64,000 nt of DNA, taken from NCBI GenBank assembly GCA_033807695.1, contig CM066305.1, forward strand, positions 372,001-436,000, read 5' to 3'. Positions 33,660-44,408 of this stretch are shown here, piece by piece; positions within the stretch are counted from its first letter, which is position 1; the number at the start of each line of letters is the position of its first letter. The DNA is from Daedaleopsis sinensis (taxonomy: Eukaryota > Basidiomycota > Agaricomycetes > Polyporales > Polyporaceae). The notes under the pieces were generated by a model that ran no database searches, was not told the origin of the DNA, and saw nothing but the letters and a program-made list of their open reading frames with translations. A program made the translations under genes and the position numbers.

Positions 33660-33741
33660 GGCTACCTGGCGCAATGGTAGCGCGCTTGGCTTCGATTGCC
33701 AGCGTACCAAGCGGTTGCAGGTTCGAGTCCTGCGGTGGTCA
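33660..33741 (+). tRNA. trnR-UCG: tRNA-Arg (anticodon TCG) with a 10-nt intron
   Basis: A full cloverleaf can be drawn. The acceptor stem GGCTACC pairs with GGTGGTC using two G-U pairs. The D stem GCGC pairs with GCGC, the anticodon stem CTTGG with CCAAG, and the T stem GCAGG with CCTGC around TTCGAGT. The anticodon loop reads CT-TCG-A, followed by about 10 extra bases before the 3' half of the stem. This is the usual position (after base 37) for nuclear tRNA introns. The mature length is 72 nt. Internal A and B boxes are present, and TTTT follows a few bases downstream as a Pol III stop. Confidence 0.88.
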
Positions 33742-34314
33742 TTTGTTTTGGCTCTCAAAAAACGACAACTTTTTGCATACTAACTAACGCGCTTTACAGA
33801 ATAGGATGTGCTTACACCTTGAAAGGACTATAAGAACTCTTACAAGCTACAGGATATATCTGACATTTTGGTTCACAAAGTGAATGAATTGCACGCGTAT
33901 CTATCTACATACATATGTGGGCAGGAGCTAGACTAGCGTACAAGGGGCGAGTCAAGGACGAGCACGAGAATTTGGGTGCAACCGGATACTGAAAGACCCA
34001 TCCATTCCGAAAACAAGGGTGGTAGGCAGCGGGAAGAGCAAGAGTACAATAACCACTGGCGAACGCACGCAAATGTCACATCCGAGCCATACAACAAACG
34101 AGATAGAATGTCGGTCGTTGTTCGTGAGTAGGCGTAGGTACTGGCGTGAGGTCGCGCGGCCGGTCCACCGTCCCTGGACGTCGGACAACGGGCATGAATA
34201 ATATAATGCGATGTGAGGGAGGAAAGGGTCCGAGCTCGAGGGGCAGTTAGAGTGTAGTTCGCAGTTTCGTCCTTGAATCCAAATGGACGAGCGCGGAGAC
34301 CGGCCTGTCACCGG
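33742..34314. other. Intergenic region after the tRNA
   Basis: The first bases hold the Pol III T-run. The rest shows no gene and probably includes the 3' untranslated region of the leftward gene that ends at 34315. Confidence 0.5.
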
Positions 34315-34951
34315 TCACCAGTAGATGGTGCGCTCGATGGTGCGCTTGCGCTGGGGCGAGGGCAGGTACGAGACGGTGCGGCGGACGCGGGTCACGGACG
34401 GGTACCTGTGAGTGAACGAGGAGAGACGGTCAGTGACTGCTGGACGCGAAGAAACCCACGAGCGGGGACATGGAGTGTCCGACGCCGTGAGATGCGATGG
34501 CGAAGGCGAACGGGGATGGAGATGGCTAAGGCACGCACCATGCGTGGTAGATCTCGCCTGGCTCAAGCTGGACCTCGACGATCTGACGGCCCTGGAGGAG
34601 CAGAAAACGAAACACTACGTCAGCGGATGATGGAGGGAAGGAGGTGGGGCGGGGCTCAAGGTATGGGATTGCGAGCGGAGTGAGTACGTACCGCGTAGTC
34701 GACGTGGGAGCCGACGACGAGACCCTCCTTGCGGCCACTCGCGTGCTGAACGGCGACAATGTCTCCGGGCTGTATGAGCATTGTGAGTGAATATCGAAGG
34801 TGTATAAGCATGCGCGGCGAAATGGCGGGATATGGGAGCACGACAAGGCACATCACATAGGGACAATCAGATGAGATAGAGATGACTAGACAGAGGAAGA
34901 TAGCCCAGATATACGCACCACAATCTCTTCGGACACGGTGTAGGAGGACAT
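34315..34951 (-). CDS. Small conserved protein, about 84 aa, tudor-like beta-rich fold suspected
   Basis: Four short exons with clean splice sites start at ATG 34951. They read MSSYTVSEEIV, then PGDIVAVQHASGRKEGLVVG with SHVDYA, then GRQIVEVQLEPGEIYHAW, and last YPSVTRVRRTVSYLPSPQRK ending RTIERTIYW. The alternation of short beta-strands with Gly turns, and the opening phrase about 'PGDxVxVxxxxGRxxGxVV', recall small tudor/SH3-like fungal proteins; the family is not certain. The C-terminus is basic. Four exons for so small a protein is usual in basidiomycetes. It lies about 200 bp from the left edge of the tandem array and is transcribed away from it. An antisense frame of 136 codons over it is judged spurious. 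Confidence 0.7.
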
Positions 34952-35844
34952 GGTGTTTTCTCCACGGACGAGAGATATTCACTTGCTAGGACTAGAAGAC
35001 GAGCGAGCAGGGGCGGGCGAGGCGTAGTACAGCAGAGGCGACGAGCTCGGAGCGTTCGACGGTGCGCGGGGCGGGGTCGACGACGGGGACGGCGGCGGCG
35101 GGAGTCTTGAGGATGGAGGAGAGAGGGAGCGGAAAAAAGGATGGGGGTTTTATACGAAGATTAGATGGCGCGGCAGGCATTCGCCTTCGCTTGCTCGCGC
35201 GAGGCAGCCACGAGGCCGCGTCCCGTGCGGAGGCTCGCGCATCGGGCAGCACCGTTGTACTTCCTCCCTTCCCGCTGCCTCCCTGCCCTTCTGCTATTGT
35301 CTTCCAGACGCCCACCTCCGTGCGCATCGAGCGCGTCGGCGAGCGACATGTATTGCGGGCCGCGCGCATGGCCGCGAGGGCATTTTTGTTTGCGCACAGT
35401 GTTTGCACACGGCCATGACGTTCTGAGTCCGCAAGGCCCAGAAAGGTGACCAGGACCCTCCGCGGCGTCTGCGCGAAAGGTCCCGTCAGAGTACGCACTG
35501 AAACCGCGCGGCATCAGACCATACCAAGGCAGCGTGCAGAGGGCGATGATCAATGGAAGTCGACTTGAGGAGTCGCCGGCCAGCGACACGGTCAACGTGC
35601 GCGACACGACCGCCAAGTCCCGAAAGTACGTTGAGCACGCGTGTGGAATCCACAGCGTGGCTTTCAACCAGGTACAGCAGCGTACAGATAGATTGGAGGG
35701 TCGCACAGTCTAATCTACACTTCCTGGTCGTGTCCAGGAACAAGTGCATCACCCTGCCATCTCCGAGCGGTCTACAAAAGACGTCAGAAGTCACCTCCCC
35801 AAACGTGTGGACACCACGCCGCGAAGCCGTCCACACACACCGAC

Positions 35845-37382
35845 CTACCCGCCTCTCAAGGCTGCCACCATCTCTCTGAACATCGCCCGCAACCCTACCG
35901 GTCCCGACCGGACTCCACCCTGTCCTCCACCGCCCCCCTCGCCGTCTTCTCCAGCAGAGACCGGCCGCCTGTGGCCAGGACCACGTCTCGCGCGCTCCTC
36001 CAGCCCCCGGAGGATGTCCTCGCCAGCGTCCCGGTACGCACGCTCCAGTTCCGCCGCACGCATGTAATACGCGCGACGGACGGCGTACGGGGCCAGGCCG
36101 TTGTACTTCCGTACGAGCGCGTTCACCTCCTCCAACGCCGTCTCGTGGTACGAGCGCTCCTTGGCCTCCCACTCCCCATCCCGCATCGCGGTCACGTCCG
36201 CGAGCGTGAGCTTCGGAAGGAGGGAGGCGGGGTGCAGAGCCGTGAGTGTGCGGATGGCACGGCGTGTCCAAGCTTGCCTGAGCACATCGCGGAAGGTGGT
36301 GATGGCGGTGTCGAGTTCTGAACAGCACAAGCGTAGGTGTCAGAGGTGAATGCGATAGCTGGTACCGATCACAGACGTACCTCCTTGAATCTCCACCCAG
36401 GGGGGTGCAGCACCCTGCCGCTGCACAATGCGGTTCATGAGAAACTCCTCCCGCCCGATGAACGGATTCTTGTCCTCCGTCGTGCGAGCGATAGGCTGCC
36501 CCCGGCCCTTCACGTTGTTGAAGTGCCCGGCCAGCCTAGCTTTCTGTGGGTGGCGCGCGCCGTGAGTGCTTGGATTTCCACAGCTGCAGTGGCACGCACC
36601 TCTATCCGGTCCTCGACCAAGTTCGCCCACCCTTTGAGCGACACCGGGTTCGGTCTTCTGAACTGCTCGGCGGCGGCAGCGCCTTTGATACCGATACCCA
36701 GCCGGTAGTCGAGGGTGGACTCCCGCGCCTGCGAAAGCCGGACCCCCTGCTGCATCCGTTTCCTCTTGTCCTTCTCCGCTCTTTTCGCCTTCTCGTCTAG
36801 CGGGAGGGAGGACGGGTCTAGCCGCTTCGGGGGAGGGATATTGCCGTACCGCACGCTCGACGTCGCGTGTGAGGGGACGTTGAACGTCGTGTGCCACGGC
36901 TGGTGTCCGGGTATGCCAGGCAGGATCGGCTCTCCTGGGACGTATTTACGCACCGTCAACTCCCCCCTCTCTGTACTCGTGTGCGTCTCCGCGCTCGGTC
37001 CGCGTACAGAGGCCCCTTCCTCGGAGGCAGCGGGGCTGGTGCGCACCTGGGGTGGAGCCCGTTTGAGCTTGTCGTCGGCACTGCGGACGGGTCCACCTCG
37101 GAGAGGCTTGTACTTGTCGACGAGCATGCGTAGCACGGCGTGCTGTATAGGCTCGTCTCCCGTCCAGTGTGCGTCTTTGCTCTCGAGTATAGACACAACA
37201 GAGGATCTGCGGGCCTCTGCCTCGCCCTCTGTCTCCTCGCGGGCAGCATCCTCGAACAGCTTAGAGCTCGCCGAGTGGTCACGTCCGGACGAGTCGTGGG
37301 CATAGCGTCGTGAGTGTACGAGACATCGAGAAGAGTTTGGAAGAGCGAGAGCACGGGAGCGTACGATGGGGCCTGATGGGGC
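35845..37382 (-). pseudogene. DUF1992 (DNAJC28-like) gene, copy 1, start lost
   Basis: This has the same three-exon structure as the intact copy at 62296-63827. Exon 3 is 35845-36317 and carries ELDTAITTFRDVLRQAW. Exon 2 carries NPFIGREEFLMNRIVQRQG and APPWVEIQG. Intron 2 is the short, resident form. The long first exon is open, and its Arg codon at 37098-37100 is intact. At the 5' end a 20-nt difference from the intact copy puts the only nearby ATG out of frame and places an in-frame TGA at 37383-37385. The first in-frame ATG then lies inside the protein, after the mitochondrial presequence. From 35148 to about 37312 this copy resembles copy 4; beyond that it resembles copies 2 and 3. It could still make an N-terminally shortened protein. 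Confidence 0.65.
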
Positions 37383-39480
37383 TCAGTCAGGCTCATGCAA
37401 GTCGAAGACAAACTGCATTTGGTTCGAGGCGCCCGACATGCAGTGAGTACCGTCACGGTCACACGCTACATACCTCCGCCGCCTGTCTCCCATCCGCCAC
37501 GAAATCTCCATTCTCGCGTACTCCTTGAATGGAGTTACTGTGTATTGCAAGGCTGTAGTATAGTAGTATGCTTACCGTACAGATGATGTACTACTAGTAC
37601 TACAGCCCGTACATAGCATTCAGCTCGCAATGACTGTCCGAGGCGCATCATCTCGGACACTGACCACCCGGCCCCGCGTATCTGTTTGTACCAGAACCCT
37701 TCACCATCGGCCCCCGGACATTGCTCTGCACGAAACTACATCTACCAGATACGCTACACACTAGAAGAGCGGACTATTCGCGTGACGCACCGGACTATCT
37801 CCCCGTGACCGAGCCGGATGTACCGACATTATGTGCAGCACAGCTTGCAATGCACCTGGCTCCAAGTACACACACGCGCAAGTCATGCAGCGCTGTCTGG
37901 GTAAATCAACGTGAGCATCCACACATGGAACGACGAGAATAGGATGTACGTACGCACACAATGGCTCCACTGCACAGGTACGATTTAGCGCAAATTCGGC
38001 AAGTTAGCTTTCAAATTACTATCCCTGTACGGAGGCATGCGTCGAGACGTACCATGTATACACACGCTTCACAACGTAGTCGACCGAGTCTAATTGACGC
38101 TCCCCTGAGAATGCTGACAGCACGGTCAAAATAATTCAGTATCAGTGGTGCATAGGCTCGCAGTCGACGTACAACGTACCGTGCACTAGCGGCGTATAAG
38201 TTGCGAGCGGTGGCAGGCGCACGGAGAGCCTGGCGAACGCGTCACCGCGCCGCCTGCATCCTAGAGAGGGAGGGACTGTGAGAGATGGGAACGAGAGAGG
38301 GAGGGAATGTTGAAGGACATACAATGTTCTGCACGCTTTATACAGCTCGGCGTGGTCCGTGCGCAACATCGTCCCCAACGGAGTTCTGTGTGGGGTCGTC
38401 CGAGCCTCGGACGAGGGTGCTGATTACGGAGTGCGCTGGCCATACGCGATGTACTTGGCCGCGCTTAGCCGGATCTCTACGCGGGTGGCTAAATACTAGT
38501 CTAATTCGGGCGGCGAGTGTCCAGACGACGGTTGCGTACATTGTGAGACGAGGCCATTTGCAATATTGAGGTTGATGCGGGTTAATTCATACAAGCTCGC
38601 AGCCTGGAATCTAGCTAGATGGCGGTCTAAGTGAGAAGTGCCTTTACCAAGGACTCACCGAGTCCCATTCACGACGAGGAAGCCTGATCAGTCGTGCTTG
38701 AACCGTGAACGGACAGCGAGTGTGTGCTCACGGGAATGGAATTTGCACGGCCGGCCAGACGTCGCCTTGAGACGAGTTCCCGGGCCGTGTGTTTCTGGTG
38801 TGGAACCATCCGTTCGGATTGTCCGGACAGCGGCTGTGTGCTCATGCGGAACGGTATGTGCGCGACCAGACGTCGGTTAGTTCAGGGAACGCGGCGCCCT
38901 TGTCGCTAGACAACCTTAGCCCATAGGTACCATCAGGTCATGATCACTGCTTGACGTACCTCTCGCTCAGGGTCGAATTCGCGAGTCACATCGTCAGACT
39001 CGTCTTGGTCCACTGCTCAAAGTCTGAAGCATGCTCAGAGTGTGGGGCTGAACTCCTTGAACGCCCTGATGAATTGCTAAGCTCGTCGAGGGAGATCAAC
39101 TACACTACAGACTTGACAAGGATGCGGATGGGTTCAGGGTAAGTAGAAGTCGAGAACAGTGAACACACCTTCAACACCGTCTAGCCGACATGTAATTAGT
39201 CGCGGAGATGGATGTAAGCGTAATCGGTTGCGGATCGCGGAGATGATAGTGAGACAGAGGCAGTACGTCCGTCTTCTGGCTGGAGCCTGGTCGCCGTGCC
39301 GACACATCCTCCTCAATCGTGAGCTCTGCAAAATGGTCGAGAATGAGTATTAGTAACACATTGCACACGTTGGAGCGTACACAAGTCACCTGCAAAGTAC
39401 TGCTGAGAGTACGAAAGCGGGATGGAGTGGTTGTGGACGGCACAGCCAGCGGCGATATGATCTCGGGAGCTGCTTAGACC

Positions 39481-40905
39481 CTACAGTAGAGAGATGGGAT
39501 CTCTCCGAAAGCGTGGAAGCGGTCGATCGGAGGTGGTGTGGTCTTGACCGCGTCGGAGTCGCGTCCAGAACGCAGCGTCGAACCACTCCTGCTTCTTATC
39601 AGGATACTTGTCAGCGCCGTGCGTAGACAGTAGCATGACCAGAGTCAGTAGAGCCTCACGCGCATCTGAACGCTCTGGCCGACACTCAGCTGCACCCAGG
39701 CACGGGGCACGTCGAAAGAGGGCGGGCCACTTGCTTTCAACCGAGAGTTCTAGAAGTGCACCTCTTACCACATCGCGTCGCTTCTTAACCGCAAGGGTCG
39801 CACATATCTCAGCCGCGGACCTGACCGCTCGGTTGTGCCCCACACCTCATAGAAGACGGTTTATGTGCCTTCATTGTGTACGTTCCACCTAGAGAAAAGA
39901 GCGAAGTCGGGTGAGTAAGACTCAGAGTTGGCTAGATGAACGCGTTCAGGAGTCCCTCACGAGTCGCGATTGCAGCAACGAGTCCCATGCGGCGGCCGGG
40001 AACCTGCTACGTACATGTATCCACTGGTACCGTCGCCAGAGACAAGCAGGCGACGGACACTTCAAGCGAGAACGACCCTGCATTTGTGCAAATTGGCTCG
40101 GAAGCGAAAATGTGGTTTTAACTTTAACTACGCCCGCATCCACGGAATCCGCACAGATGGGCAGTCTGAACGGTGAACAACTCATTGTGGGTCTGCAAAG
40201 CAGGGACTGTCAATGCACATTGCACGCATGCGACAGTGCAGGCACGCGGCGCTGCGAGAACGAACGAGGGCGAGGGAGGGACGTACCGTGAGGAGCGTTG
40301 CCGAGAATGTTTGAAGATCTGCAACGAGATCTGGGGTGAGTCAACGGACACATTCACACATTAGCCCCCTTACGCGTGATGTGTGACGAGTCTGCGTGGG
40401 TCTGAGACCTCACGACGTGTAGCCTTGCCTTGCACACTTACCCCACCACAGCCCGTTCTCCACCTCCCCCAACGGGAGCCGCACCCGCCGCTCTCGATGT
40501 CCACCCGCCGTCCGCTCCAGCTCGTGTTCCACACCGCCGCTCGTCGACCTTGCATCTCGCTGCAGAACGGTACGTGCTCGAGCAAACGACAGATGCATCG
40601 TACTCACCTGAATGTCACCAGCACGCCACTCGGTACGACAAACTCGCCCATGCGTTCAGCGCGTCTGTAGACGCAGGAGGATCCGACTCACCATCGCGAA
40701 CGCAGATGCTGAGGGCCCGCTCGAAGCGACCAGCGACGGTGCGTGACACGTCGTTTTCCCATCCGTACTCCGGTCCGAGTCTCGGTCGCGTCGCGTCGCG
40801 AGCACGACTGGTGAGCACGAGGAATGCTCCAGACATGTCCCCGGCACGTGTATTTGCAGTCGTCAAAGTACGGCGACGTGCCCAGCGGTGGTTGTTGGCG
40901 GGCAT
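39481..40905 (-). other. Coding-like multi-exon segment in spacer copy 1, unknown
   Basis: Several short minus-strand pieces look like exons with proper splice signals. One runs from about 40640 to 40610 (GEFVVPSGVLVTF), then a GTGAGT donor and CTGCAG acceptor around a 47-nt intron. An exon at 40450-40570 follows, ending at GTAAGT. A small exon near 40290-40325 reads LQTFSATLLT before GTACGT, and the longest piece, 39481-39843, contains AAEICATLAVKKRRD, RSDAREALLTLVMLL and EWFDAAFWTRL. The helical last piece could be an armadillo- or HEAT-like fragment, but I cannot name a family. It may be a decayed gene. Confidence 0.3.
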
Positions 40906-41049
40906 TTGACGGAGCGGCTGCTGAGTCGTTCCCGGCGGGTTTGGCGGTACGAACTGGCTGTGTATGGTACGTGTCGGCGAGAGGCCGTGCCTGGAGCGGA
41001 CGCGCGCAGCGGGGACCTACCTGGGTAGCTGCTCAGTTCTCCTCGCAGT

Positions 41050-41705
41050 CCGAGCCTGCAGAACTCCGCAGGGATGATCGCGGTCCTCCCGGAACCGCGT
41101 ACTCGGCCATGATCCGGCTCACCACGCACGCTCGGCCATAGTGCTCCAGAGGCGAGTGCGAGCCGTCGCCGCTGTGCGGCCACTCAGCTCTCGTCCGCTG
41201 TCGTGTCAGCGCGACGACTTTCTCGCGTGATGCCCGCCGGAAAAGTGCCTCCCGAACTCGCTCACCGAGTTCATGGTACGTGCTGGTGGCCCGTCCCTGC
41301 AGAACTCCGCAGGGATGATCGCGGTCTTCCCGGGGCCGCGCACACGGCCGTTGTCTGGCGCACCCCGCACGCTCTGCATATGCTGACAGAGCGCGAGAGG
41401 TGCTTCAGAGGTGAGAACAAGTTGTTGTCGCTGTGTGACGACTCAGTTCTCATACACGTGCCTTCCGAGCTCACTCATACACTGTCATATCAGTGAGAGC
41501 ACGTACCGTAGACGGTGCCCGACGGCACCCGACGAGTTCACGGTACGTGCTCGCGGCCCGTCCCTGCAGAACTCCGCAGGGATGATCGCGGTCTTCCCGG
41601 AACCGCGCCCTCGGCCGCACGCACGCCCGGCATGGTGCTCCAAGGCGAGTGCGAGCTGTCGCCGCTGTGCGGCGACTTAGCTCTCGTCCGCTGCGTGTCA
41701 GCGAG
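41050..41705. repeat. Nested imperfect repeats within spacer copy 1
   Basis: Three diverged repeats of about 230-270 bp start near 41058, 41298 and 41563. Each contains CTGCAGAACTCCGCAGGG, then GATGATCGCGGT. After about 80 bp comes a GCTCCAGAGGCGAGTG-like word, followed by TGTCGCCGCTGTGCGGCGAC-like text. A fourth partial copy lies near 42058. The same block recurs in spacer copies 2 (50000-50650) and 3 (58940-59590). Confidence 0.7.
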
Positions 41706-44408
41706 ATGAATACGAGCAGGGCGACGTGCTCGCGTGAAGCCCTGGAGCGGAATCATCGCGAGCGCCGCCCGGTCGAGACGGGCTTCCGAACTGCGCTCAC
41801 ACTGGCAGTAGTCCGCGGTACCATGCTCGTGGCCGGACTCGAGGACGACTCCGGCGCACTCGTCCGCCGTTGCTCGATGCTCTGGCGCACCCCGCACGCT
41901 CTGAGTTTGTCGGCAGAGCGTGAGAGGTGCGGCGGCTTGTGCGATGCGCACGGTACATCGCTTGTCGCATGGTAACGTACCTGGTGCGAGTCGGTACGAT
42001 ACGAGACGTCGAGGATCAGCGGACGCGCCGGGAGCAGTGGTGCCCGAGGGAGACGCGTGCAGGGATGATCGCGGTCTTCTCCGCAGGCGGCACCATGCAC
42101 TCGGCTGTTGTCCGAGAGTTTGTGTTACCCGCTGGCATCCGTGAATGGCGGGCATCGTCTCGGATGACGTCCCGGGGACTTACTTGTGACGTGCACGCGA
42201 GCCGGTTGTCTGCTGCGCATGTATTCCGCGTACCTCGCGGACGAGATGCGCGGGATACACGCGTGGGTGAAAGGGCCCAGAACAGAACGAACTCACCTGA
42301 TATGCTAGCAGATGGACGACGGCGGCGCAAAGGCGTCACGGGTCAAGGGGAAGCTCACCGGTACATGCTGAATTGCAGGGTCGAGGTCGCGGGCGGGAGA
42401 GCGAAGAGAGAGGAGAGAGGTAGCGGACGTCGGGGGGAGATGTTCACGGTACGTGCTTATTGCCGCGGATTGTGCGTTCCAAGCGTCCCAACCGAGGCTG
42501 CCGTCCGGCAGACTGTCGTGGGGCAGAGTGGAAAGGTGGATGGAGGAGTAACTCACTGGTGCGTGTCTGTGCTGTACCTGGCATCGTTCCCATCCAAGTC
42601 CTCCTACGGCTTTGCGCAAGTCCAATCGCCGGCCGCTACGTTCGAGGTGAATCCGGGGTGGACGAAGGTGGAGGGAAGTCGGCGGGCTGGGCTTGGGAGA
42701 TCGGGCGGCGCGCATTGACTACACGGGTGAGTCCACGATTTGAAGTTCGAGACTTACCGCATATTTACCACATGATATCGCTATGCTAACAAGAGGCGGA
42801 GGAGAGGCCGAGCGGGCGGTGGTGGTCGCAAGTCAAGGAGGATGGCTGAATAGGCGCCCGCTCCGAAACTGGCGCATAGGAGCCGTCGGTACGCGTCCCA
42901 CTTGCCGCATTGATGTCTGTTGCGCGTTCCCAGCGTCCCAAAATAGGCTGCAGTCCGGCCTGTCGTATCGCGGAGCGGATGTCGGCTTGGACTGGTGGTC
43001 GGAAGAGCGGGAGGGACTGACAGGTGCGTGTCAGCGTCGCTCTCGCGTGTCTGCAGTGTCAGTACTTCGGTAGACGTCGTGGAGGGCCTGTATGTCATTT
43101 CGTGCGGCGAGAAGACGGCGGGAAGAGGAGTCGCCGGGGGGATGGTGGTGGTCGGAGTCAAGGAGGACGGCAGATTAGGCGCCCGCTCAGAGTGCGCGAA
43201 GAGGAGACGTGTGCGGAGGATTCAGGCGGGGAGATCGGGGACGGGGTGCGGGTGCGGGAAGGTGCAAGTAGTGTAGACGTTCTGTGCGTAGAGTACGAGA
43301 AAATGCAGACGGAGAACTGGAACTCACCGAGTGCGAGAGTCGAATGGGCCCAGCATAACGGCGCCCGCTCCTGTACACCCTTAGGTCCCAGAATACGTGC
43401 TATCACACGCAATCCAGACGGTACAGTTGCGTGCGCGAGGATGCGGGACGGGTACGCGGGGGGTACGCGACGGGTACGCGAGGGAGGGACGCCGGAGCCG
43501 CGAGAGGGCGTGGCGGCGCAGAAGACAGCGCTGGAATGCGCGGGTCGAGGGCACGTCGAGAACCTGGTGCTTGGGTGCAGATGCGAACGTCGACAAGAAG
43601 GCAAGAGCGAGGAAGCTGGCGCAAGACGTGCGTCGACGTCTGTCGCAGGTGGCGCGCACGATCGGCAAACGGGGCGCGATCGGGCGTCTCTGGGTGGAGA
43701 CGCGTTCAGCGAGAGACGAGGGCTGCCCCGACGATCCAGTTTATACGAAGATGAGATGGCGCGGCAGGCATTCGCCTTCGCTTGCTCGCGCGAGGCAGCC
43801 ACGAGGCCGCGTCCCGTGCGGAGGCTCGCGCATCGGGCAGCACCGTTGTACTTCCTCCCTTCCCGCTGCCTCCCTGCCCTTCTGCTATTGTCTTCCGGAC
43901 GCCCACCTCCGTGCGCATCGAGCGCGTCGGCGAGCGACACGTATTGCGGGCCGCGCGCAACGGCCGCGAGGGCATTTTTGTTTGCGCACAGTGTTTGCAC
44001 ACTGCCAAGTCCGCGAGAGAAAGGCCCAGAAAGGGCACCCCCGCGGCGTCTGCGCGAAAGGTCCCGTCAGAGTACGCACTGAAACCGCGCGGCATCAGAC
44101 CATATCGGCCGAGGCAGCGTGCAGAGGGCGATGATCAATGGAAGACGACCTGAGGAGTCGCCGGCCAGCGACACGGTCAACGTGCGCGACACGAGCCATG
44201 TCATCGAAAGTACGTTGAGCACGCGTGTAGTCCACAGCGTGGCATTCAACATGGTATAGAGGGTCGCACAGTCTAATCTACACTTCCTGGGGATGCTATT
44301 GATACAAGTGCATCACCTTGCCATCTCCGAGCGGTCTACAAAAGACGTCAGAAGTCACCCCCCCAAACGTGTGGACACCACGCCGCGAAGGCGTCCACAC
44401 ACACCGGC

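Larger units (their letters stand above)
37435..43739. repeat. Array spacer, copy 1
   Basis: This 6.3 kb segment occurs only between gene copies; it is absent beyond the left and right array edges. It contains nested imperfect repeats (41050-41705, 42460-43030, 38700-38880) and coding-like minus-strand segments (39481-40905). I recognise no gene family in it. Long overlapping sense and antisense frames near 43.0-44.1 kb reflect GC richness. Confidence 0.75.

Noticed and set aside
34273..34683. 136-codon plus-strand frame over the small gene
   Set aside because: It runs antisense across exons and introns of the well-supported four-exon gene.
43024..44082. Long plus-strand open frames of 245-352 codons repeated in each unit, with antisense frames of 280 codons
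   Set aside because: They overlap each other on both strands, cross the spacer/gene joint, are Arg-rich low-complexity translations of GC-rich DNA and show no splice or family pattern.
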